Source: Oscillospiraceae bacterium (GTDB lineage Bacteria; Bacillota; Clostridia; Oscillospirales; Oscillospiraceae). From it: a DNA stretch of 22,854 nucleotides. Under the pieces are notes generated by a model. The model was not told the origin of the DNA. It did no database searches and saw nothing but the letters and a program-made list of their open reading frames with translations. The position numbers were made by a program, and so were the translations under genes. Positions 13,895-21,560 of the stretch are shown here, piece by piece. The stretch covers positions 1-22,854 of the forward strand of contig CACXHI010000019.1 in NCBI GenBank assembly GCA_902767395.1, read 5' to 3'. The stretch's first letter is position 1. Each line of letters begins with the position of its first letter.

Positions 13895-15115
13895 ATGGGA
13901 AAATACGAAAAAAAACGAACGAACGCAAGAACCTCCGCGCAGTCTGCTTCCAATCGGCGGCAGCGTCAGGCTGCCGACGTTCCTGTCGCACAGCGCGGCC
14001 CTGCGCCTTCTTCCGGGCAGCCCCCGCTTCGACGCATTCGCACCGATGCAGGATACAGCATGGAATCCATGCGGCAGGTTCATGAGGGAAAGGCTTTTTA
14101 TGACGAATCGGAATCGTCGGATTTGCCACCTGTCCGTCGGACCTCTGACCGGCCCACGCGGGGTTCCAAACAGCCAAGAAAAAGAAGACGCAAAAAAAGA
14201 TATCCGATTCTCCGCTTTCTTCTCCTCCTTCTGGGCGTTTTTCTGGTCTTAACAATCATGATCGGCGCGCTTTCAGTCGCGCTTGCAAAGATGCCCGAGG
14301 CCGCTCAGCTGATTGGCGTACGCAGGGACGACTGCGCCAGCATTCTACTCTGCGGAACCGACGAGGAAGGCACCCGCACCGACACAATGCTTCTGCTGTA
14401 TCTGGACAAGGACAACGGGATCGCACGTCTGCTGAGTCTGCCCCGTGATACGATGGTGAACCGCGACAACGCGGTTCCGAAGCTCAACGGCGCCTACGGC
14501 GCAAACGGATTGGGTGAAAAGGGCATGGACGTCCTGATGGACTATGTGAAGGACTTGGTCGGCTACCGTCCGGACGGCTATATACTGCTGGATCTCGACT
14601 GCTTCGCGGATCTGGTGGACGCGATGGGCGGCGTCACCTTCGACGTTCCGATGGACATGGCATACAGCGATCCGGCACAAGATCTGTATATCGACCTGAA
14701 GGCCGGGACGCAAGAGCTCAGCGGAGAGCAGGCCATGTGGCTGGTGCGCTTCCGCAGCGGCTACGCGATGGCGGATTTGGAGCGCATCCGCGTCCAGCGG
14801 GACTTCCTGAGGGCCGCCATCAGCCAGTGGAAGTCCATCACGCGCATCCCACGCATTCCGTATGCCGCTGTGCTGCTGCTTCAAAACACGCAGACCGACC
14901 TGAACTATCGGAACCTCTGCTGGATTGCGCTGGCGCTGGCAAAGTGCGGCGCAGGCGGCTTGGACAGCGACACCCTTCCCGGGGAACCCGCATGGGTCAA
15001 GGGCGGGTCTTACTACGTCGAGAACCGTCAGGCGGCGGCTGATTTAATCAACGAGAAATACAATCCTTACGAAAGAGAGATCAAAGCGCATGACCTGCAT
15101 CCCTACGGTTATTGA
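13895..15115 (+). CDS. LytR-CpsA-Psr (LCP) family cell-wall glycopolymer transferase
   Basis: The protein is 406 residues from the ATG at 13895. An unusually long, basic, Ser/Arg/Pro-rich cytoplasmic N-terminus (~100 residues) is followed by one membrane helix at about 104-130. The extracellular LCP domain then carries family motifs: GTDEEGTRTDTM (154-165), SLPRDTMV (181-188), KLNGAYGANG (196-205), DAMGGVTFDVP (242-252) and LERIRVQRDF (295-304). The paired arginines and aspartates (Arg161, Asp163, Arg184, Asp185, Arg297, Arg299) correspond to the lipid-pyrophosphate and magnesium site. LCP enzymes attach teichoic acids or capsule to peptidoglycan. The start is uncertain: no good ribosome site precedes 13895, and a later ATG at 14060 has only GCAGGA. 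The 3' end overlaps the next gene by 26 bases. Confidence 0.9.
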   Translation: MGKYEKKRTNARTSAQSASNRRQRQAADVPVAQRGPAPSSGQPPLRRIRTDAGYSMESMRQVHEGKAFYDESESSDLPPVRRTSDRPTRGSKQPRKRRRKKRYPILRFLLLLLGVFLVLTIMIGALSVALAKMPEAAQLIGVRRDDCASILLCGTDEEGTRTDTMLLLYLDKDNGIARLLSLPRDTMVNRDNAVPKLNGAYGANGLGEKGMDVLMDYVKDLVGYRPDGYILLDLDCFADLVDAMGGVTFDVPMDMAYSDPAQDLYIDLKAGTQELSGEQAMWLVRFRSGYAMADLERIRVQRDFLRAAISQWKSITRIPRIPYAAVLLLQNTQTDLNYRNLCWIALALAKCGAGGLDSDTLPGEPAWVKGGSYYVENRQAAADLINEKYNPYEREIKAHDLHPYGY

Positions 15116-15674
15116 GAACGGCGCACCGACGAATGCCTCCGAACGGACGGCGCGGGAGCAGCGCTGTTATACGTTTTTGAATCGGCTCGGGATTCCATAC
15201 CGCCGCGCCGATCACGCGGTTGCCGCCACAATGGAGATTTGCCGGGAAATCGAAAAGAGCCTCGGCTGCCCGATCTGCAAGAACCTGCTTCTGACCAATC
15301 GGCAGCAGACGGACTTTTACCTGCTTCTGATGGAGGGGGAAAAGGTGTTCAAGACCAAATATCTCTCCAAGGCCCTCGGCTGCGCGCGGTTGAGCTTTGC
15401 CACGGACGAGCAGATGCAGGCACTGGTGGACGTCACCCCCGGCTCTCTGTCTGTTCTGGGACTGCTCAACGATCCGGAGCAAAGGGTTCGGCTGGTCATC
15501 GACAAGCCCGTGCTCGAGCAGGCGGAGATTGGCTTCCATCCCTGCATGAACACCTCCACACTGGCCGTTTCCATGGGCGACTTTACGGGGACGATCCTCC
15601 CCGCCCTGCGGCATGAGGTGACGGTGGTGGAGCTGCCGGCAGAGGACGCGCAAACGGAGCAACAAGGAACATAG
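15090..15674 (+). CDS. prolyl-tRNA-synthetase-associated (YbaK/ProX-type) aminoacyl-tRNA deacylase
   Basis: The 194-residue protein is a free-standing editing domain. Segments typical of the PrdX/ProXp group are CKNLLLTN near residues 63-70 (with the conserved lysine), YLLLMEGEKVFKTKYL, LSFATDEQM, VTPGSLSVLGL, and the GFHPCMNTSTLAVS motif near 148-161. Family members hydrolyse mischarged tRNA, most often Ala-tRNA(Pro), in trans. Substrate specificity here is inferred from family only; proS itself is not in the window. The ATG at 15090 lies 26 bases inside the LCP gene in another frame, behind a GAGAG ribosome site. The downstream neighbours are two further tRNA-charging genes, so translation fidelity is a shared theme. 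Confidence 0.86.
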   Translation: MTCIPTVIENGAPTNASERTAREQRCYTFLNRLGIPYRRADHAVAATMEICREIEKSLGCPICKNLLLTNRQQTDFYLLLMEGEKVFKTKYLSKALGCARLSFATDEQMQALVDVTPGSLSVLGLLNDPEQRVRLVIDKPVLEQAEIGFHPCMNTSTLAVSMGDFTGTILPALRHEVTVVELPAEDAQTEQQGT

Positions 15675-15731
15675 AATCCGCAATTCATCACGCGGAACGG
15701 GGAAGCTGGAAACAGCTTGGAAGAAGGACGT

Positions 15732-16631
15732 ATGGTAGTTGGACGTTTTGCACCGTCCCCCTCTGGACGGATGCACCTTGGCAACCTCTTTGCGGCGCTG
15801 ATGGCATGGTGCTCGGTCCGCGCTGCGGGCGGCGAGATGGTGCTGCGGATGGAGGATCTTGATCCGCAGCGCACCAACGCGGTCTTTGCCGATTGGATTC
15901 GCAGGGATCTGGAGCGGTTTGGGATGGACTGGGATCGGGAGGTTCCCTGCCAGAGCACCCGAACCGCCGCCTATGACGCCGCCTTTGCCAAGCTCGAGGC
16001 GCTGAGGCTGGTCTATCCCTGCTACTGCTCCCGCTCGCAGGTTCACGCGGCCTCCGCGCCCCATCTGGGGCAGAGCGAATTCGTCTACGCCGGAACCTGC
16101 CGGAATCTGACGGAAGCGGAGCGGGCCGCGCAAACACGCCCCCCTGCATGGCGACTGCGCGCGGCGGACGAGGAATGGGTTGTCTGCGACGGGGTACAGG
16201 GTCGGTATTCCGAGCTTCTGAGCCGGGACTGCGGAGACTTCGTGATCCGCAGGGCCGACGGGGTCTACGCCTATCAGCTTGCCGTCGTTGTGGACGACGC
16301 GGACAACGGTGTGACGCAGGTGGTACGCGGGCGGGATCTTCTGGCCTCCACACCGCGTCAACAATACCTGTTTTCCCTGCTGGGAAAGCCCGCGCCGGAG
16401 TACTTCCACGTTCCGCTCCTGCTCGCCCCCGACGGGCGGCGGCTGAGCAAGCGGGACGGGGATTTGGACCTTGGCGCCCTGCTGGAGCGGGTCTCCCCGG
16501 AGGAAATCATCGGGGCTCTGGCCTTCGCGGCGGGGCTGCTGGAGAAAAAAGTGCCGATTTCCGCAGCGGAATTGGCGACGATTTTTCATTGGAGGAAGGT
16601 TCAGCACGACGATATCACACTGACTCTTTGA
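15732..16631 (+). CDS. gluQ: glutamyl-queuosine tRNA(Asp) synthetase (GluQ/YadB)
   Basis: The 299-residue protein is a truncated GluRS catalytic core without an anticodon-binding domain. It shows the HIGH-like MHLGN at 14-18 in RFAPSPSGRMHLGN and the KMSKS-like RLSKRDGD near 247-254. A zinc site of Cys97, Cys99, Tyr119 and Cys123 matches the CxC...YxxxC set of E. coli GluQ-RS. Such enzymes attach glutamate to the queuosine base at the wobble position of tRNA(Asp), not to the tRNA end. The start is either the ATG at 15732 (chosen; its AAGGA is only three bases away) or an in-frame TTG at 15717. It directly precedes full-length gltX, so paralogues stand in tandem. No queuosine synthesis gene is visible. 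Confidence 0.9.
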   Translation: MVVGRFAPSPSGRMHLGNLFAALMAWCSVRAAGGEMVLRMEDLDPQRTNAVFADWIRRDLERFGMDWDREVPCQSTRTAAYDAAFAKLEALRLVYPCYCSRSQVHAASAPHLGQSEFVYAGTCRNLTEAERAAQTRPPAWRLRAADEEWVVCDGVQGRYSELLSRDCGDFVIRRADGVYAYQLAVVVDDADNGVTQVVRGRDLLASTPRQQYLFSLLGKPAPEYFHVPLLLAPDGRRLSKRDGDLDLGALLERVSPEEIIGALAFAAGLLEKKVPISAAELATIFHWRKVQHDDITLTL

Positions 16632-16641
16632 GGGGTTCCGT

Positions 16642-16658
16642 GGCGCACGGTGTGCGCC
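16642..16658 (+). other. intercistronic hairpin between gluQ and gltX
   Basis: A perfect 7-bp GC-rich stem GGCGCAC/GTGCGCC encloses a GGT loop, 10 bases after the gluQ stop. No T-run follows, so it is not a standard terminator; it could protect an mRNA end or set relative expression. Confidence 0.5.
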
Positions 16659-16687
16659 GCCATATTACATTGACAGGAGAAATCATT

Positions 16688-18349
16688 ATGGACAACATGA
16701 AGCTTGCCGCTTTGCTCTTTCCCGACGTGACACTGACGCCGGAGGATCTGGAAGTCAAATATCCCCCCCGCAATCTGCCCGAGGGTGCGCGGGTGACCCG
16801 TTTTGCGCCCTCTCCCACAGGATTCTTGCACATTGGCGGGCTCTTCGGGGCGCTGACGGACGTGCTGGTGGCAAGGGCCTCCAAGGGCGTATCCTTCCTG
16901 CGCATTGAGGACACCGACAAGAAGCGGGAGATCGACGACGGCGTTTCCGCCATCATCAGGGGGTTCGAGGCCTTCGGTGTCGATTTTACGGAGGGCGTCA
17001 CAGGCTTCGGCACGGAGAAGGGCGATTACGGCCCCTATACGCAAAGTCAGCGCGCGTCGATTTATCACGCGGTTGCGAAGCGGCTGGTGGAGGAGGGCAA
17101 GGCCTACCCCTGCTTCTGCACCGCCGAGGAGCTGACCGCCCTGCGCGAGCGGCAGGAGACGGACGGCGCGCTGATTCGCGGCTACTTCGGCAAGTACGCC
17201 AAATGCCGGAATCTGACGCTGGAGGAAATTGAGGCCAATCTTGCCGCCGGGAAGCCGTGGGTTCTGCGCTTCCGCTCCGAGGGCAGCGAGGACAAGCGCA
17301 TCACGTTTGAAGATCTGATTCGCGGCAAGATTGAAATGCCGGAGAACATCATCGACGAGGTGCTGCTGAAATCCAACGGGATTCCTACCTATCACTTTGC
17401 GCACGTCTGCGACGACCACTTTATGCGCACCACCCACGTGATCCGCGCCGAGGAATGGATTTCCTCCGTGCCGAAGCACATTGCCATGTTCAAGGCCTGC
17501 GGCTTCAAGGTTCCGAAATACATTCACACCGCGCAGGTCATGAAGCTCGACGACGAGACCGGCGATAAGCGCAAGCTCTCCAAACGCAAGGACCCGGAAG
17601 CTTCCGTCAGCTACTTCGTGGAAAAGGGCTTCCCCAGAGAGGCTGTGATCGAATATCTGCTGACGCTGCTGAACTCCAACTTTGAGGACTGGCGCAGAGC
17701 CAACCCCAATTTGGATGCCATGGATTTCCCCTTTAATCTGAAAAAGATGGGTTCCTCCGGCTGTCTGTTCGACCTGACCAAGCTCACCGACGTGAGTAAA
17801 AACGTGATCTCCCACATGAAGGCCTCCGACATCTATGACCGCGTTGCGGCGTGGGCAAAGGTCTATTCCCCCGCGTTCCATGCTGTGTTCACCATTGATC
17901 CGGCGTTCTCCACCGCAATGCTGAACATCGACCGTGAGGTTCCCAAGCCTCGGAAGGACATTGCAAAGTGGGATGAGGTGGAAGCCTATTTCTCCTACTT
18001 CTTCCAAGAGCCGGACGCCGATCCGTCGCTGCTGCCCGAGCGGGTCTCCCCTGCCGACGTAAAGGCCATTGTCTCCTGCTGCTGTGAAAACTACGAGCCG
18101 ACCGAGGACAAGGACGCCTGGTTTGCCCGCATGAAGAGCTGGTGCCCCGCCCTCGGCTTCTGCCCCGAGGTCAAGGAGTACAAGAAGAATCCCGAGGCCT
18201 ACAAGGGACACGTGGGAGATCTGTCCTCCGTCGTCCGCCTTGCCGTCACCGGCAGGACCAACACCCCCGATCTGTGTACCATCATGCAGCTTCTGGGCAA
18301 GGAGAAGGTCTCCGCCCGGCTGAACAGATTTGCAGCCAAGCTGGGATAA
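16688..18349 (+). CDS. gltX: glutamate--tRNA ligase
   Basis: The 553-residue class I synthetase carries HIGH-like LHIGG at 47-51 in RFAPSPTGFLHIGG and KMSKS-like KLSKR at 296-300. A zinc-like set Cys142, Cys144 and Cys173 is visible. The C-terminal ~220 residues form the helical anticodon-binding region, with a cysteine trio (SCCCEN) near 458-463. It is longer than the ~480-residue E. coli enzyme and belongs to the variant common in Oscillospiraceae. It charges tRNA(Glu), possibly also tRNA(Gln) if the organism uses the GatCAB route, which cannot be judged here. The ATG at 16688 follows AGGAGA at 16675-16680; a much longer frame from 16148 overlaps gluQ and is rejected. polA begins four bases after its stop. 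Confidence 0.93.
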   Translation: MDNMKLAALLFPDVTLTPEDLEVKYPPRNLPEGARVTRFAPSPTGFLHIGGLFGALTDVLVARASKGVSFLRIEDTDKKREIDDGVSAIIRGFEAFGVDFTEGVTGFGTEKGDYGPYTQSQRASIYHAVAKRLVEEGKAYPCFCTAEELTALRERQETDGALIRGYFGKYAKCRNLTLEEIEANLAAGKPWVLRFRSEGSEDKRITFEDLIRGKIEMPENIIDEVLLKSNGIPTYHFAHVCDDHFMRTTHVIRAEEWISSVPKHIAMFKACGFKVPKYIHTAQVMKLDDETGDKRKLSKRKDPEASVSYFVEKGFPREAVIEYLLTLLNSNFEDWRRANPNLDAMDFPFNLKKMGSSGCLFDLTKLTDVSKNVISHMKASDIYDRVAAWAKVYSPAFHAVFTIDPAFSTAMLNIDREVPKPRKDIAKWDEVEAYFSYFFQEPDADPSLLPERVSPADVKAIVSCCCENYEPTEDKDAWFARMKSWCPALGFCPEVKEYKKNPEAYKGHVGDLSSVVRLAVTGRTNTPDLCTIMQLLGKEKVSARLNRFAAKLG

Positions 18350-18353
18350 GCCG

Positions 18354-21029
18354 ATGAAGCTGATGATTTTAGACGGAAACTCCGTCATTAATCGGGCCTT
18401 CTACGGGGTGCGCCTGCTCTCCACGCGGGACGGGCAGTACACAAACGCCATCTTTGGGTTTCTGAACATTCTCGACAAGATGCGGCAGGAGGAGCGCCCG
18501 GACGCGCTCTGCGTGGCCTTTGATCTGCAGGGTCCGACCTTCCGCCACAAGCAATACGACCAGTACAAGGCCACGCGCCACGGGATGCCTGAGGAGCTGG
18601 CCCAGCAAATGCCCGTGATGAAGGACGTTCTGCGGGCGATGAACATTCCCATTTATGCCTGTCAGGGCTGGGAGGCGGACGACGTGATCGGAACCGTCTC
18701 CAAGCGATGCGGCGCAGCGGGTTGGGACTGTGTGGTGGTCACGGGCGACCGGGACAGTCTGCAATTGGTGGACGAACACGTGACCGTCAAGCTCATCGTC
18801 ACCAAGGGCGGACAGACCTCCTCCACCAACTACACGCCCGAGGTTTTCCGGGCGGAGTACGGCTTCGAGCCGATTCGTCTGATCGACCTCAAGGCGCTGA
18901 TGGGCGACAGCTCCGACAACATTCCCGGCGTGGCAGGCGTCGGTCCGAAAACGGCAACCGATCTGCTGCTGAAATACGGCACGCTCGACGGTGTGTATGA
19001 GAACCTGACGCCGCAGAATATGAAGGGCAAGCTCTATGAAAAGCTGGAGAACGGCAAAGAGGACGCCTACCTGAGCTATGATCTTGCCACCATTCGTCTG
19101 AACGCGCCGGTTGATTATCATCCCGGCGACGCTCTGATTGCGGAGCCTGACAAAAAAGCGCTCTACGACCTGTTTCTCCGTTTGAATTTCGTGAAGCTGA
19201 TCGACAAGTACCGTCTGCGTGACGCAGCGGCAGAAACCTCCGTGCCCCGTCCTTCTGCGCGAAGCGAAGAATCCGCACTTCCGGCCGGCAACGGAGCCGC
19301 TGCGAACGCTTCCATCCGAGTTGTCGAAGGGCGGGAGGCGTTCGACGCGCTGTTTGCCGCGTGGAAGCGGGCGGAGCGCGTCGCGCTGGCTGCGTCGGAG
19401 GATCTGGAGGTTTTGGCCCTGCATGACGGAACCGATTCACCTGCCGTACTGCGGCGGGACCGGCTGGGGCTTGCCTATGACTTTGTTCTTTCCTCCCTGT
19501 TCTCCGGAGAAGTCCAGCTGGCGGTTCACGGCTCTAAAGAGCTGATCCGCCGTTTGCTGGAGCGCTGTCTGCCCATTGGAGGCATTGTGTTCGACACCGA
19601 GGTGGCGGCCTACCTTCTGGACGCGGCGCGCGGCAAGTATGAGCTGTCCCGGCTGGCACTGGACTACTGCCAGATATCGCTCCCCATCCGGAAGGAGTTG
19701 ATCGCCGCAGGGCGGACGGAGCAGGAGGCCAATCAGACGATCCTGTGCGCCGAGGCCGCCGCTGTACAGGCCCTGTGCGGGCCGTTGTGCGCCGGCCTTC
19801 GGGAGCAAAATCTGGAAAAACTGTATCAAGACGTGGAGCTTCCTCTCTGCACTGTGCTCGCGGAGATGGAGGTTGAGGGCGTGCTGGTGGACGCGGACGC
19901 CCTGCACCGCTTTGACGACGTGCTGAAAACGCGGATCTCGGATGCGCAGACAGACATTTTTCGTTATGCGGGCGGGGATTTCAACGTCAACTCCCCCAAG
20001 CAGCTCGGAGAGGTTCTCTTTGAGCGGCTTGGCCTGCCCGCCGGGAAGAAAACCAAAACCGGCTGGTCAACGAACGTGGAGGTGCTGGAAAAGCTCCGCG
20101 ACAAGCACCCGATCATCGGACGGATCATGGAGTACCGCACGCTGACGAAATTGCAGGCGACCTACGCCGAGGGACTGTTGAAGGTCGTCGGCCCTGACGG
20201 GCGTGTGCGGACCACCTTCCAGAACACCGTCACCGCCACAGGCCGCCTTTCCTCCACCGATCCGAATCTGCAAAACATTCCGGTGCGTACCGATCTCGGC
20301 GCGGAGATTCGCAAGATGTTTGTCCCCGCTCCCGGCTGCGTCTTTGTGGACGCAGACTACAGCCAGATCGAGCTGCGCGTTCTCGCGCACATGGCGGACG
20401 ACGAAGCGATGCAGACCGCGTTCAACACCGGAGAAGACGTCCACCGGGTCACCGCCTCGCAGGTCTTCGGCGTGCCGCTGGAGGAGGTCACATCTCAGAT
20501 GCGGCGCAGCGCAAAGGCAGTCAACTTCGGAATCGTCTATGGAATCTCGGAGTTCTCGCTTGCCGAGGATTTGGGCGTCAGCCGCATCGAGGCGAAAACC
20601 TATATTGACAGCTACCTGAACAAATACCACGGGGTTCGGGAATTCATGTCCGCCGTGGTGGAGCAGGGCACCGCGCAGGGCTACGTTTCTACGCTTTACG
20701 GGCGGCGGCGCTATCTGCCGGAGCTGAAGGACGGAAAGTATCTGGTTCGTGAGGCCGCAAAGCGGATGGCGATGAACACACCCATTCAGGGAACGGCTGC
20801 AGATATCATTAAGATTGCCATGCTCCGCGTGGATCGTGCCCTTCAAGCGGCGGGTCTGTCTGCAAAGCTGGTGCTTCAGGTACACGACGAGCTGATCGTC
20901 GAATGCCCCGAGGCCGAAACTGAGGCAGTTCAGGCGCTTGTCACCCGTGAAATGGAGGCCGCCGCAAGGCTTTCGGTTCCCCTGACCGCAGAGGCCAAGG
21001 TCGGGCGAAGCTGGTACGAAGCAAAGTAG
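18354..21029 (+). CDS. polA: DNA polymerase I
   Basis: The 891-residue protein has three parts. The 5' nuclease domain (1-~290) shows DGNS, EADD (107-110), TGDRD (130-134) and GDSSDNIPGV (184-193). A degenerate 3'-5' exonuclease-like domain (~320-490) follows. The polymerase domain has motif A DADYSQIELR (666-675), motif B RRSAKAVNFGIVYG (717-730) and motif C VHDE (843-846). The proofreading residues Asp and Glu of the first exonuclease motif are replaced (VALAASED at 343-350), so proofreading is probably absent, as in Bacillus and Thermus relatives. It fills gaps and removes primers in repair and Okazaki processing. Residues 298-308, in the linker, are encoded by an interspersed repeat. The ATG at 18354 starts four bases after gltX with only a weak ribosome site, suggesting coupling. 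Confidence 0.95.
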   Translation: MKLMILDGNSVINRAFYGVRLLSTRDGQYTNAIFGFLNILDKMRQEERPDALCVAFDLQGPTFRHKQYDQYKATRHGMPEELAQQMPVMKDVLRAMNIPIYACQGWEADDVIGTVSKRCGAAGWDCVVVTGDRDSLQLVDEHVTVKLIVTKGGQTSSTNYTPEVFRAEYGFEPIRLIDLKALMGDSSDNIPGVAGVGPKTATDLLLKYGTLDGVYENLTPQNMKGKLYEKLENGKEDAYLSYDLATIRLNAPVDYHPGDALIAEPDKKALYDLFLRLNFVKLIDKYRLRDAAAETSVPRPSARSEESALPAGNGAAANASIRVVEGREAFDALFAAWKRAERVALAASEDLEVLALHDGTDSPAVLRRDRLGLAYDFVLSSLFSGEVQLAVHGSKELIRRLLERCLPIGGIVFDTEVAAYLLDAARGKYELSRLALDYCQISLPIRKELIAAGRTEQEANQTILCAEAAAVQALCGPLCAGLREQNLEKLYQDVELPLCTVLAEMEVEGVLVDADALHRFDDVLKTRISDAQTDIFRYAGGDFNVNSPKQLGEVLFERLGLPAGKKTKTGWSTNVEVLEKLRDKHPIIGRIMEYRTLTKLQATYAEGLLKVVGPDGRVRTTFQNTVTATGRLSSTDPNLQNIPVRTDLGAEIRKMFVPAPGCVFVDADYSQIELRVLAHMADDEAMQTAFNTGEDVHRVTASQVFGVPLEEVTSQMRRSAKAVNFGIVYGISEFSLAEDLGVSRIEAKTYIDSYLNKYHGVREFMSAVVEQGTAQGYVSTLYGRRRYLPELKDGKYLVREAAKRMAMNTPIQGTAADIIKIAMLRVDRALQAAGLSAKLVLQVHDELIVECPEAETEAVQALVTREMEAAARLSVPLTAEAKVGRSWYEAK
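19245..19275 (+). repeat. intragenic copy of a short interspersed repeat, in frame in polA
   Basis: The 31-base segment matches 21042-21072 with two mismatches and shares the core GCGAAGCGAAGAATCCG. It encodes polA residues 298-308 in the linker between the 5' nuclease and exonuclease-like domains and does not disturb the frame. Confidence 0.75.
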
Positions 21030-21041
21030 GGCGTTTTCCTT

Positions 21042-21072
21042 CCCCGTCATTCTGAGCGAAGCGAAGAATCCG
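21042..21072 (+). repeat. intergenic copy of a short interspersed repeat
   Basis: This is the second copy of the 31-base repeat, 12 bases after the polA stop and 18 bases before the rimI ribosome site. It contains CATTCTGAGCGAAGCGAAG. I recall near-identical elements scattered through genomes of Clostridia and other anaerobes, where they give spurious translations such as SERSEES. Confidence 0.75.
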
Positions 21073-21107
21073 TCCTCCCGCCCAGTCATTGGAGGTTGGT
21101 CTGTATT

Positions 21108-21560
21108 ATGGTGATTCCGATGCACATCCAGCATGTGCCGCAGATTGCGGCGCTGGAGGAAGCGACGTTTTCGCTTCCGTGGGACGAAGCCTCCATTCGC
21201 GCCGAGTTGGAGAATCCGCTGGCGCTCTGGCTGGTCTGCACGGAGAACGAAACGGTTTTGGGCTATGTTGGCTCGCAGACGGTGTTCGAGGACGCAGACA
21301 TTCTGAACGTGGCTGTACGGCCCGAGGCCCGGCGGCGCGGGATTGCAGCAGCCCTGCTGCGGGAGTTGGAGCCCATGCTCACTGCGCGCGGTGCGGAGCG
21401 GATTACCCTCGAGGTCCGCGCCTCCAACGCCCCGGCGATTGCCCTCTACCGAAAGCTCGGCTACGTGCAGGTCGGACTGCGAAAGAACTACTACGAAAAG
21501 CCCCGGGAGGACGCGCTGATTCTGCAAAAGCAAATCGCTGTAAGAAAGGTGATCGAATGA
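21108..21560 (+). CDS. rimI: ribosomal-protein-alanine N-acetyltransferase family protein
   Basis: The 150-residue single GNAT domain shows the RimI pattern: an N-terminal FSLPWDEASIRAEL helix, the acetyl-CoA loop VRPEARRRGIAAALL near residues 71-85, and ASNAPAIALYRKLGYVQVGLRKNYY near 108-132. The last motif is diagnostic for RimI-type enzymes, which acetylate the N-terminal alanine of protein S18. Pairing with tsaD is a very common arrangement; the tsaB and tsaE genes usually found with it are not upstream here. The ATG at 21108 is 12 bases from GGAGG (21091-21095); an in-frame GTG at 21111 is possible. Its stop overlaps the tsaD start by four bases. Confidence 0.9.
   Translation: MVIPMHIQHVPQIAALEEATFSLPWDEASIRAELENPLALWLVCTENETVLGYVGSQTVFEDADILNVAVRPEARRRGIAAALLRELEPMLTARGAERITLEVRASNAPAIALYRKLGYVQVGLRKNYYEKPREDALILQKQIAVRKVIE

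Noticed and set aside
16148..16687. 180-residue N-terminal extension of gltX
   Set aside because: It lies entirely over gluQ in another frame; the proper gltX start has AGGAGA at the right distance.
16632..16687. T-box or other riboswitch before gltX
   Set aside because: The gap is only 56 bases, with one simple hairpin and no T-box motif or terminator/antiterminator pair.
16601..18388. 595-residue minus-strand open frame opposite gltX
   Set aside because: It mirrors the gltX codons in antisense, crosses the gluQ and polA borders, and resembles no family.
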